A stretch of DNA of 64,000 nucleotides from Pteria penguin (Eukaryota > Mollusca > Bivalvia > Pterioida > Pteriidae). A program made the position numbers and the translations under genes. Positions 44,039 through 57,100 of the stretch are shown piece by piece. Where the stretch lies: NCBI GenBank assembly GCA_035048485.1, contig CM068582.1:31733096-31797095 (forward strand), read 5' to 3'. Every line of letters starts with the position of its first letter. The stretch's first letter is position 1. The notes under the pieces are model-generated. The model worked only from the letters and a program-made list of their open reading frames with translations. It ran no database searches and had not been told where the DNA came from.

Positions 44039-44893
44039 TTCTTCAAACCATTTCACAAAAGTTCTTACGAAATTTTTTATGATCTTTCTGGTAACGTATG
44101 CTGACATAGAATGTTACTTTAGACTTCATTATGTAGAATATAAAATGGTTTGTTGTGCTTTGGGATGAAAACATTATCATAAATTTATTATTATCATTAT
44201 TATTATTATTGTTTTCAGATTTTCCCTATTTTCAAAATCTGGGGCTGAAAGTTACAAAAAATCCTTCAAAATTTCGTGAGAACTTTTGCGAAATGAATCG
44301 CAAATGAGGAGGAAAATACCTTATATCTGTTTTGTATTCTTTCCTTATCATTTGGATTAAGTTACTTTTATATAAAATACATTGCCATCAACAGTACAAA
44401 CGCCAATTTCATCAATATCATCATCATAATCATTATCATCGGCATCATCAATTGTTATCTGCCTTTTACAACCATACTCACAACGTTTAATTTAGTCTTT
44501 ATATATGTAACGTTGTAACTTCAGCATTTGCCTTCACTGTGTAAATATATACAATATTCAGTTATATACAGTTGTTACAAACCATTGCATATATCAAAAG
44601 CTCTCTCTGATATTGTGAGGCAATTCATATAGTCATTGGTTGTTTTATAACAGAACAGTTTTAGCCTTTACCTTAGTTAACGGCACTATTTTCATGTTAC
44701 AAGGAAAATCTTTACAAGAAAGATAACTCTTGTACATGAAACGTGATAAAAAATATGGAGTCTACGAAAATTGTGTCATTACGTTATTCTTTCTCAATGT
44801 TCGTTATTTATTTAATATGTATTGCCTTTTTAGATATTAAAGAGTTTGACGCATAATTTGATTTGGCAATTTCAGAAGCTTTTGTCCAATAAA
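44039..44893 (+). other. TRPC 3' UTR with poly(A) signal
   Basis: AATAAA at 44888-44893 is the first convincing canonical signal after the stop; a weaker ATTAAA lies near 44834. Length of about 0.85 kb is normal. The exact cleavage site is not determined. Confidence 0.55.
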
Positions 44894-45796
44894 CCTTGTA
44901 TTTGTAGTTTTGAATGGATTTCTGTACACCATACTGTAATTTTGTTTGTTTTAGACATGCCATATGATTGTCATAGTTCAGAAATCAAAAACCTGCAATG
45001 CCCCAGAGTATTGTAATTTTTTGGAATCGTTTCAGAAGTAAAAAACGAAGAAATACCGAAGGGTAAACCAGAAATAAGATTCCTGTAGCACCCCTTCCGT
45101 AAAAAATGCTTGAGTCAGTACAATACTTGAGATAATACTGCCCAAACTATCGTGGTATATAAGCAAAATGTAGAGTGCAAAACACAAACGTCACTGATGT
45201 TGTGTGACTGAAGCACTCACAACAATGTACAAAAGCATCAAATTGAATATTCGTGGACCACTAAAAATGAGGAGTAGGTTCTGTTTGGCTAGTGCTGGAA
45301 CGCTTTTTTTTCGGAATCTCATTATCTTCATGTAGATAAGGTATTGATAGCAGTGTCATTTGATAACTTTTGATTTTTCTGATCAAAAGTGATCACATGA
45401 CAAATGACAGCAGTACCAGAATAACGGTCGAACAATTTAAGCTATCTAAGTCTCCTCATTCCAGTAAAATGATGCAGTGAGGTTTTGCTATATGTCCATG
45501 TCACACGACCAATTAAATTCTTCCACAAAAGTAAAACGCATAAATGTTAATGAAACAGTCCACACAACTTGTTTACGACTAGAAAATCATACAGTGTACC
45601 CGATGTTTCAGATCTTGTCCTTGGTCCACGGACGCGTAGTATGCAGAATCTGGTATTATGTGGTTCAGTCGTTTCATATGGTAACTGTTTTTGTCATCTA
45701 TCGTGATTGACTATAACTGTATCTAATGCTATGTATTTTACAATTATTTTAAATCTAATTGCCTTTTCATTTGGTTTCTAATTTCTATTGAAATAA

Positions 45797-46230
45797 ACGG
45801 AACCGCCCGAGAGGTCCCGAATTCAGGCCCCTATGGCGGCTGATCGTTATTCTGCCTCTCAGATTAGAGAGTGAAACCAAGGCCCTGTATCGTGGTAGAA
45901 GACGGTACGTAAAGGATCATTCATTGCTTTTAGTGGGCACTTGAAGGATCTTTGGCTGCTTTTTGGTGGGCACGTAAAGGTCTTTCAATGTTTTGATGGA
46001 TGCATGTAAAGGACCTTTCACTGCTTTTTGGTGGGCACATAAAGGATCTTTTACTGCTTTTGGGTGGACACGTAAAAGATTTCACTGTTTTAGTGGGTAC
46101 AAAAAGGATCATTCTCTGTTTTTGATGGGCAAATCCTTCATTGCTTTTGGTGAGCCCTTTGTATTGATCGAAATTTCTGCATAAATGCATAAGGTGTTGC
46201 CGTCCTCATTTAAGCCAAATTATGTAAGAA
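45797..46230 (+). mobile_element. SINE with an internal minisatellite expansion
   Basis: SINE head and middle: CCGCCCGAGAGGTCCCGAAT, TTCTGCCTCTCAGATTAGAG, AGTGAAACCAAGGCCCTGTA. About eight units of ~32 bp follow, like GGTGGGCACGTAAAGGATCT/TTCACTGCTTTTT (45905-46160). Then comes the SINE tail (GAAATTTCTGCATAAATGCA, TAAGGTGTTGCCGTCCTCAT). The unit is the same internal module that normally occurs once in the SINE and that is also amplified at 29985-30600. Confidence 0.85.
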
Positions 46231-47501
46231 TTATAAAAAAGAAGAAACAACCTATCAAATCTAAAATGAACATTATATTTGACCATATTTTGCATATTTG
46301 TTCATGTTTTAATTATACGTCATGATTCAAAGTTATTTCACCTACGACAACGTTTCATGTGAGAATCCATATTTATCCATGTTTGTTTTCTGTTACTTAT
46401 ATCTCTTTATATTCATTTACCAACATTTTACACGTATCAGTTGTGTCATTTTATCACATTCCGTGTCAAAACAGACTCCATAAACGTATGTTCGTACTGG
46501 AATGTTGAAATATATTATGTATTATGGTATAAAATTTAAAAATCAAATTCTATATTGTTGAATAAATTGTTATAACTTGCATCAGACTACGTTTTACTTT
46601 ATGGTATACATTTCTTCTAGCTTACTAATGTATGTGGGCGTGTCCGTTCGACAGGGATTGTAACTCCTCTGCTGCACTTGATGTATACAGTTAGTTTCAG
46701 GGCCATGAAGATCAACCCGTTTAAATCCTGTATTTCCTCTTTACATGTCGGACGGAGAACATGCTGGTCCCATTGATTTGAATTTAAAATGGTACATAGA
46801 GTTGTTATAATATTGTTCCCAGTAAGCGCGAGCTTTTTTTCTACTTATTACTATTTTCATTAATTATATTATAGGATTTTATACAATAATATACATGAAT
46901 GAGACAAGGACAATATTGAATTAGCCTTAAACAAATAGTTTTACACCCACTCAGACAAAATGCGGTATTTATTCTTTCGCTACAAGAAGATTTAAAACTG
47001 CTCCTTATAAAGATAAATCTAGCGCATCCTGATATTTTTTAAGTATTACTTTGTGTCTTTGTTTAGAAATAATAGAATGAGTCGCGATAATAACCAATGG
47101 AATTATATCTGTTGTTAGATATTAGAACAGGACATGAAAATACTCTAACATATATCTCTAGATAAAACCACGATATTCATTTGAGATATAATTATACATA
47201 CTTTTTAAATAAAATATAACCAATAGAATCTTTGCTGACATTTCTAGACAATCCCCAAACTCTTGTATATTCTGTGAAACTGCCTCTTCACCACGGGGTG
47301 CACATTTAAATTTCTGCTAAGTCGGTCGTAAGTTTCTGACGAAAATCAATTTCTTACTGCATTAGGGTTTGACGATTTTTTCGTTTCATTAAGTAACGCA
47401 GTTCAATAAAAGAAAACATACGATGTGAGTTGCAGATATTGATCAATTGATGCTTTACAAAACATAAACCTGAACACAAAATTAGTGATATCTTCACGCC
47501 C

Positions 47502-47502
<1 letters not shown>

Positions 47503-47596
<94 letters not shown>
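47503..47596. repeat. (TA)n microsatellite
   Basis: About 90 bp of uninterrupted TA. ORFs across it (YIYIYI...) are artefacts. Confidence 0.96.
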
Positions 47597-47599
<3 letters not shown>

Positions 47600-47831
47600 T
47601 TCCATAACCTTCAGTAGTCTGTATCATACCCTACACGTTGCTTACATGTCTTTTTAGTCTAAGATATACATGGAACATTCTTAATAAAACTTTTCTGCTC
47701 TGGATGCCTCTAAACTGATGAAAAATAATGATAGAGAAAGACCGGTATTGTGAGATTGATAAAGGTAGTGCCCGCGTAACAAATAACTACAGTGGTGACA
47801 TCTGTTGCAGTCTTACCTCTGATTTGTTAGA

Positions 47832-47988
47832 TTATTAGCTGTAATATACATCTAATCGATCCCCCATCCCTACGCGGTGGGCCGAAGTTCTCCGGACCTT
47901 ATCATCCTATAAACCACTTCAAGAAATATGAGTTTACATCCATTAGGGAAAGTGATGTAATCAACGCACGGTTCGGACAAATATTTGA
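47832..47988 (+). other. Unexplained coding-like segment (possible exon)
   Basis: Between a possible acceptor (GATTATTAG) and a very good donor (GAGT|GTAAGTG) the plus strand is open and reads SLRGGPKFSGPYHPINHFKK then YEFTSIRESDVINARFGQIF. The composition looks like protein, but I recognise no family and find no partner exon. It may be a lone exon of an unseen gene, a pseudogene piece or part of a mobile element. The minus strand is also open here. Confidence 0.25.
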
Positions 47989-49844
47989 GTGTAAGTGGGT
48001 TTTTTATTTTTATTATTATTGTTTCATCTTTCACAGAAGATGTTTTATCTTTTGACATCCTACCCTCTATGATGCATACTCTTTTGACATAAGCACGAGC
48101 GACCATTGCAATAATGTAGCAAAAGTATTTCTATCTTTCCATTCTTTTATTACCTGTTTGGCACTCAGGAATTGTATACTGTACTGTTATTTGTGCATTC
48201 TGTTTACTTGCCGTGAGACTAACAGACCATCTAAAGACATCATTTGATAAACTTTCAAATATATATTAAACTAAAATTTGTAGGTAACACAGAAGGTTGT
48301 GCACTTTTATAAATTACATCTCTTTACTTTGAATTTTGTACCAGAGAAAATACTTTTTAAAATAGTCATACACAAGTAAAGAAGTTTTTTGCAAAATGCT
48401 GTAAAAAGGCAAACATTTCATTCAAACAATATTTTAATTTTAAACTTCATCTCATTTACGAATAGTAACTGTTGAATATTAATTTTCAATCGTAAACGAC
48501 TATTTTCGTATATTTCCGTAAGAAATCGAGTTATTTTCACAGTACAAACCCTCGTATGATACTTGAATTTTGATCGAACAGAATTTATATTTTATCTATT
48601 AGACGGTCAATACCGCATAACATAATACAAATTAAATGGACATTACAACAGATGATGCACGTGTGTTTGTGTAGTCAGATGATCCGAGAAGGAGGGATTT
48701 TATTTCCAAGGGCGATTACATTTAACCGGCTACTAAATGATAAACGCTTGTTTATGACAAATCATCACTTTATTTAAAAAATTTCCAGTTCCTAGATATG
48801 AACTACAAATTTCGCTGACTCCTTCATATTATTTTACTGGACGTCTTTGGAAGCTCATATATCACACAAGAGATGCGTACTCCTTCCGGATATCTGGTCT
48901 TACATCTGGTTTAAAGTTGTCCGTGAATGTCCACTATGGTACATGCTGCAGGAGCAAGAGTGACATTACATCAGTCACTTTTAATATTTGATATTGTTCA
49001 TATAATTTGAATCTAAAGTAATTTCTGTTCATAAGTAGTGCTAAACATATTTTTAACAAAGACAGTAAATGATTGTGAAGTGTTAAGAGACGAAAAATCG
49101 TGTAAGTGTTCTAGAGTCAAAAGATGAACCATAAGGCAACCACTGATCCATGGAAGAATCATAAGTTGATTAAGGTGTTATGAATTAGGAGTCTTTGCCT
49201 GCTGATCGGCTACAACAGCCTTGACGTCGATACTAAACTATATACTATGCATCCATACTACTATCTGTAAAAACTATTGTTGTTATCATTAGATAGGTAC
49301 AATAGAATACCAACCAAGAGATTTCATGCAATCCTGTTATAAGTAATTTACTAAAACAGTGTAATAGGTAAATATCCAAATAAAATGTAAATATAAAATA
49401 TCATGATTTAGGGATATCAAGATAACCGAAAACGAACTAAAACTTCACTCTCACCGACATTAAGGTCATTGAATGAATCTTTGTTTTATTACCAGAAAAG
49501 TTTATATTTTGTGTTGCTTTAAGCTCGTTTTATTTTAAACTTAGTGATATATTTAATTTTTCATAAACTGGTTCCTGCATATCTAGTTTTTACTGTAATC
49601 GAGCAAAATTATTATGTCCATTTCAAATATGTGATCATATCTTTTTAATAAAGAAAACGATAAAACAAATTTCTGTGGACGTAAGATTCAAAATACTCAA
49701 CATGTAAGGTTAACAAATTTATTCACGTCATCGAAAATAGGGGATGACATCCTTATGTTTTCAAATTTTTGGTATATAATGGGTGATGTCGTGCTCGATC
49801 AAATAAGACGACGATTAAAATTAATTCAATAGTTCAAAACAGAA

Positions 49845-49890
49845 AGCGTGGCACGTTAAAGATTAATAATCAATCAATTAATCATCAATC
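49845..49890 (+). mobile_element. SINE tail fragment
   Basis: AGCGTGGCACGTTAAAGATT followed directly by AATAATCAATCAATTAATCA: the middle and the tail of the SINE with the intervening part deleted. Confidence 0.5.
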
Positions 49891-50329
49891 CAAAGGGTAC
49901 AAAATCAGCAAAAAAAAAAAAAAAAAAAAAATGGAAAACCAGAATAGAGAATATCCAATAAGAGGCATAAATGAACTAAAAAATGAACCCATAAATGAAC
50001 TCATAAATGGTGGTAAGATGAACCTCCCAGTGCGAGTAAGCATATCCTTCATGCTAGCAACATCCGCCACTTAAGTTAGATAAAATTGTCCAAGATTGTT
50101 TCGCGATTCGCTATTTTGCTTACTTTGATTGGTATCCATATTGCTCATGTCATTTAGTAGTGATATGCAAAGACAAATCCTTTCATCGTAATACCTAGAA
50201 TTCAGAACTCAATCAAATAAATGTAAATTGGTAAATTTACTAATTTAAATGCCATGATAGCAAAGGTCTAACCTTTATTTGCTATATACAGCAATCTATA
50301 TCTGTCTGTTTATCTATTTAGCTACCTAC

Positions 50330-50547
<218 letters not shown>

Positions 50548-50569
50548 GGATGGATAGAAAGATATCATT

Positions 50570-50735
50570 TTCATTGTTTGGTTCACTTTTTCGGCCACTT
50601 TAGTTTTAACTTTGTTCTTCAAATATTATTCTTATATTCTATTTGAATTCCAATCATTCGGCCTTGAGTATCAATGAAGAGACACAAGTTGTCGAAATGC
50701 GCATCTTGTGCACAAGATTATAACGTATGTATGTT
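50570..50735 (+). repeat. Single copy of the GAAGAGACATAAG module
   Basis: Carries TTGGTTCACTTTTTCGGCCA, CCAATCATTCGGCCTTGAGT, GAAGAGACACAAGTTGTCGA and ATGCGCATCTTGTGCACAAG, the same order as in the array at 4855-5850. Adjacent to (GATA)n, as the first array copy is adjacent to (TA)n. Confidence 0.75.
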
Positions 50736-52754
50736 TTTATGCTTATTTCAAGTGAACATTCTTACTATCTGATTGATGTATCAGTATTCTATTCCGGTAA
50801 ATACGCATTTTACGTCGTGTTGGTTTGTTGTTTTTTTATCATTGTAAAACAATTTTATTTTTTTACGATATTGTCTAAATGGAATGAAATATTAAAATCT
50901 TAAAGGATAACAGGAGTGATTTTTTTTGTGACAAACAAAAAAAAAATTAATAAATAAATAAAAACTAAATAAACAAAAAATGAATAGATTAATAAAATTT
51001 TAAAAAGTCTCATCTCTTTGACAAGATGTTTCGAAGAACAGACATTTAATATTTTATTTTCACCGATCTCCTGTTAATTTCAAATTGAGACGCTATATTG
51101 AGATGAAATTTAGTAATTTCGTTTCTTTTTGTTTTGATCATGTATCCTAAACGAATTAGATATAACAAATGCATAGTTTGACCAGGAAGTATTTCTTGAT
51201 GACCAATAGTGCTCTGTCTGATTATTAAACATATTTTAAAAAGATAATGTTTTATGTGTGTGTGTGTATGTATGTGTAGGTTGTGTGTGTGCCATCTTAT
51301 TAAACACTCAGCAGAATTAAGTGTAGAAATGCATAACATTTAGTGTACCCACTCACATATGTACGTAATTAATAGCGACAGAAGCGGTAACTGCAACACA
51401 ACTAGGTTAATGGCCAAACGATAAAACACAAACTTGTAATAAAGTTTAATGAAATAAATCTGTAGAATTGGTATATCTATTTTAAGTTTTCCGTATAAAT
51501 TTTAACATTATAGAGACATCTGCTGTAATGTCATTGTGGTGAATCACGGTTTTCATTTCTCTTTTATGTCCGACACATTAATGTCTTAATGCGACAGCTG
51601 ATCTATAGATTTGTCCGTCTAACTTACCGAAAAAATGAAATTTCTTTAAAACCCCCAATACATTCTGTGTATATTGGATTTTACTTCTGTGCCAATGCAT
51701 TTATATAATATACATGTAACAATGAAATGATTCAATGTTATATGTCTTGAAATGTATTTTATGACAATATGATATTTGCTGTTCAATATCCTTGATGTAA
51801 CAACGTAGGATATACATGTATATTTTTACCTACATGTTTTCCAGTGTTGTGATATAATAACGATGTTGCGTCATAAGAATGTTATAGAAACAGGGTTATA
51901 TAACTGTTATGATAAAAAGGAAGATTTCAACCTCTGACTTTGGACTGGTAATTATTTGAAAAACAATAAGCGTTTATAATCATGCCGTTCAATTGGCAAA
52001 GGTGACCTGATTGTTTCTAACGTCAAACTATGCATAATGTTCATGAAATGCACGCTTTTCGTTGAGAAGGTGTTGTAGAGTTGTGTGATTATTGAAATTG
52101 TAAATATAAATAAAAATAGTAGATATTAATTTACGAACTCATGTATATTTAATAAAATGCACGAAAATCTAATGGTGTAATATTCATGCACATATTTCAC
52201 GTAGATTTGATAAGGTGTTTATTTACTTGATTTACTATCGGGGTATATTCTAGGCTACTCACTTCGATTGACTGTCTTGGTAGAAAAACGTCATTTTAGG
52301 AAAAGGCGTCTATTTTTTTTTTCTGGTTTTAGGGCTTTAAATCGGTGTTTCATGGGCAGATATGTTCATTATGTATGTTTCGTTATGTTTCGTGATATTT
52401 ACGAAATGTCACTGTAAACAGAAATTGTGATTGCTATCTTCAGATAAGTTCAGTCATAAATAACGGAATTCCGTTAGTTGGTGCATGCTTATTTCAAGAC
52501 TTCAGGATATGGTCTATTTATATCAATCTATTAGCTCACTGCAGATGAATGTTTGTAGATTTATAGAGTACAAAATACATTTTTTTTGTCCATGCCAATG
52601 ACAATTTGCTAAACTGTAGACTCGGGAAGCTTGATATGTTTTCATACATATGATGATGTTACAATGAAATTCAGTCGTAAATATGGCAACTGAACTGAGC
52701 TTATTTGTTGTTAAGCTGTCTAATGTCCACCCTTTATTAAAATATAAAACCATA

Positions 52755-52835
52755 TATACCTTTCAATTTTGTGCACCATATGCGCATTTCGACAACTTAT
52801 GTCTCTTCGGTGATGCTCGTGGCCGAATTTTTCTA
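52755..52835 (-). repeat. Single copy of the GAAGAGACATAAG module
   Basis: The plus strand reads TGTGCACCATATGCGCATTT / CGACAACTTATGTCTCTTCG / GTGATGCTCGTGGCCGAAT, the reverse complement of the module. Confidence 0.8.
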
Positions 52836-53640
52836 ATACAAATCATACTTGCTCGTGTACACTATACTCCGTCCATCGTATTATCATTACAATTCAGTTT
52901 TATTTTACATAATACTATATATTTTGCTTAAGAGATACTTTGTTTGTGTCTCCAAAAGATGGTTAGTTTTTGTGAGAGCGTATCATAACTTCCTGTCCGC
53001 ATCGTTTCAGAAATATACGAACGTGGTTAAGCTCATGTGATTGATGCTTTTGACCTCAGGTGTAGTAAAATGCCGAATCTATAGAAGTTCAGTACTTTTT
53101 TATTATATTAATCTTCTTTTTACCGGCAAGTTTGGATTAAGCAGTTGACAACGAGGAAAAGAATCAATTAAAAATGAATAGATTTATTATCATAGCGTCA
53201 GAAAGGTTGATATTTTATGTTTGTTATTTGCTAAATTGATTTATTCAAATTCTGAATCAATAATTGTGGTGAGTTTCACATCTTTAACGCCAAGGCTTGG
53301 CAGTTGAGGTTTTAGGATTATTAACATGATTTATCTTCGAACATTGACTTGATTTCACGTGATGCAAGCCTAGAATATAAGAAACATATTGATATTACGC
53401 AATATGTTGTGTATTTGTATACGAAAGTATGCCATTTTATGTACCATTTGCTAACAGCCAAGGTTTTACTTTACTTCAAAGAGAAAAAGAAACCCGAATA
53501 ATAAAGTCTTTAATAAAGATTAACGAAGTTTACTATGTATTGATGTCTCTTTGTTTCAGTGTACTGTTTTTCTGTTTTTATCAATTTTAGCTTTCAGATT
53601 ACAAGATAGTTACAAATATGGTTGTGTTTTGTAGTAGTGT

Positions 53641-53649
53641 GTGTATGTA

Positions 53650-53694
<45 letters not shown>
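53641..53694. repeat. (GT)n microsatellite
   Basis: About 50 bp of GT/TATG units. A second GT tract lies at 56139-56179. Confidence 0.95.
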
Positions 53695-53695
<1 letters not shown>

Positions 53696-53994
53696 GGGTA
53701 GGGTGTCCTTTTTCATTTTACAGTTATATATAATTCATAATATAAAATATACTCTTATACAATTTCTAAATTAAACTTAATTGGACTCAGAACTTCTGCA
53801 TTTTATTTTCACTTAATTAAAATTTACATGACCTTGCACGAGTCTATGCGTGGGTGAATGTCAATGGGAGACGATTACTGTTTTGACTAAATTTTATTTC
53901 ACATCTATTTTATACTTCGTTTATTCTTTATCATGTTTTATTAGATGTATATGACAATTTGTTAGTATTGATATACTTATTATATAACCTATAG

Positions 53995-54125
53995 GAGACG
54001 GGGACAGCGAGTAGCAGCTGTAGAGATGCCACATCTGTTTTATACTCTAGCATCAGTACTGATCGCTTTTGCAAATGGCGCCATTTTTCAAAAAGACGTT
54101 AACCACTGGATCATATCACCTAAAG
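53995..54125 (+). CDS. Cys-rich gene exon 1: 5' UTR and signal peptide
   Basis: A possible acceptor (ACCTATAG) precedes 53995, the ATG is at 54026, and the donor AAAG|GTGTGT follows 54125. Encodes 33 residues: a hydrophobic signal peptide then AIFQKDVNHWIISPK. If the acceptor is not used, this may be the first exon and transcription starts nearby. Confidence 0.8.
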
Positions 54126-57100
54126 GTGTGTACTCAAAACGATGTATATTTTATTTTACTCCATACACCTCCCTTCAACTTCACATAATGAAAAGGGCAA
54201 CATCCGGCATATGAAGAAATATAAGTTGTCGGAATGTGCGTACAGTGTACCAAATTAATCTACGAAATAATGAAATGACTAAGCTGTATAGAAGTAATGA
54301 TTTGAGCCTGAATGAAGGACGGCCTTACAAGTGAAATCAAAACGAACAACTTAGATTAGAGAAGTAGAAAGATTTGGACAAAGACTAGCCATTTTCAAAT
54401 TGTGGTCAAACATGTAGTTTACTATTTAGCTGAACTAAGAGTTAAGTCAAAGGTTGTGCAAGAAATATAACTTTGAACCTAACCATGAATTTACCTACGT
54501 GTTTTAAAATACATTGCGCAACTGAGACCTGTCCTCATTAGACAATAAAATACAAGGTAGTGGTCAAGGTATACTATATCATGAAAACCCTCCTTCGGCT
54601 ATCTGGGCGTGTTGTTGGATTCATATTTATTCAGCAATGTTACCGGCAAGTACCTATTCAATATCATTGCAATAATTATTGTACGACATTAAACAGTAAT
54701 TAATCAATTCATTTAGATTATATTTAGAATGCATTTGTATACCGTTCTGTCTTGTGGTTTTTTTTTCTAGAAAATTGTAAGCCAGTATGTCCATGTATAA
54801 TGGATGGAATAAATTACAAGCATGGAGACAGGTGGCAGCAGAAAGGGAAACCATGTACAACATACGAATGCAAGAACGGGTACTATCAAGCAACTTATCG
54901 AGGTAATGATTTGTACAACTACTATGTATGTAATTTTAAAAAAGTTATAAAATTACGTTTCTAAAACCCTTAATACATCATTACAGATCCGTTTACCTGT
55001 AACAAATTCTTTTCTTTATCAATCAAATTCAATTATAATTTGATGGTAAACGTTTCCTTTTTTTAACACAATGAGGTGCTCACTGGCTTCTTAAGTGTTT
55101 CCTTTTTCACATGAAAAGCATTTGAAACATAATAGATGTTAAGAATAGACATTGCAGTGATATATTTGTCTGTTTTATCTTAATGCATAACAAGTTCAGT
55201 AAACTGATATGCATTGTTGTAACAATCTTATTTTCAATTTCACTTAACCTGAAATAAGTCAGTCATAAAATATTCATGACGGTATAAGAAAATTGCATTT
55301 TATACGACGATTTTATACATAAGGTTCTATACTGTGTTATTCAAACTGCATCAGTCCTGGATTTAAAGTCTCCGCTTACCTATTACAAGAGATCTATATC
55401 GAGCTTATACACGCACATACCTTGTATTGTGTATAAATACCGATATACGAATATCATAAAAGTATATTTGTTTCTCGACGATCGATAGAAGTGTATCATC
55501 TAATTTCAAAAATCAATTAAAATGTACTTTATGCGACAAATCAATGTGTATGGAAGACAGTTTTGAGAAATTGATATCATCGTGAAATGTGAACAATGAA
55601 AATAAAAAGGTATATACATTATGATTTCATTTGATATTTCTGTGTTTTCCCCATGCTGACACCATCATTCCTAAATTTACAGCATATACTTATCTCCAGA
55701 ACCTATTGGAAATTCGACTGATTCCGTATAGGGCATAGCGCAAATATTATGAGTAAAATTCAAAGTTCTGAAATAAACGAACAATATAATTTATCATATG
55801 TTTTGCTGTTTATGCAATGAAATATCGCTATGTCATAGATTAATTTATGGCATAGATGACGTCATAGCGTGGAAAAGAATGTCAAGCCGGGTTTTGATGA
55901 AATAAACACCTTTTAAATGAGTGTAAACATGTGATAAAAAGAATCTGAAACTTTCTTGAATGTATAAAACGTCTTTCAGAAACAATGAAATCAGTGATTT
56001 TATTTATACTTCATACATGATTATTACCTACAAATTATTTCCTTTAAAAGGTATGTGAAAGCCTTTTGAAATTAATTCATTTTGTATAAAAATGACATTG
56101 CGAAATTAGATTTATACATAATTTTTGAAAACTACCAGTGTTTGTGTGTGTGTGTGTGTGTGTATGTGTGTGTGTGTGTCGTATTCAAAGATTTCTCAAA
56201 GAATTTACACATATATCATAACGGCAATATATGTACATCTGCTGTATGTCTACATATATAGAACCTCTGTCGAGCTTCCTAGCTATCAATAGCTTCATCT
56301 TTATCAAACTTGTCCTTGATATCACCTTCGGTCAAGCGGTAGACAAAAAATTTGCAACGTTTAATCCGTTCAATATAGAATTATATGTATGTAAATATTG
56401 TTACTACACGTTGAATACAAACTACTGATTTGCTAAAAAGGTACAAACGTTAATTAATATTGTAAATAAAATTTACTTTTATTCAAAACACATTTTTCAT
56501 CTATTTTATATAACATAACCTTTGATGTACATATTAAATTATCTTCCTCCTAGTATAAGTCTAACTTCCTCATATAGTTACATTTGCTCAGCTGTGTTTG
56601 TTCAATGTGTGATCATTTACAAATCAACATACACCTTTCATCTTTTACATACAGTGTCATTGATTCTTACAAAATGCGAAATGATAATTCTTTGAATGCG
56701 ATCAAACCTACACGCGGAAAATTGAAAAATGTGAATAATACAAATCAGACTTCTTTTGATAGCAATGCATGTTTCTTTCATTGTAATATTTTGTTGCATA
56801 ACTCAGTATAGATTCGGTAAATAAATATCACCATAAGTCTGGTTTAGTAATCTTAACATCTGTTGCAAAAAATTAAAGCCCAATTGACAGTGCACCTAAC
56901 GTCTAGGATATGCATAATAGGAAAGGATTGATAGAACAGAATTCTTATCGATGGATAATATTGTTCTGTTTTTACACGTATGAAAAGATGCTGAAAAATA
57001 TTATGAGTCGTTGATTACTTGGTGAGAATGAATATGATTATTTCTATTCAGGGTTTAAATAGTTCTAAATATCATTAATGCACATCAAAATGCTATCCAA

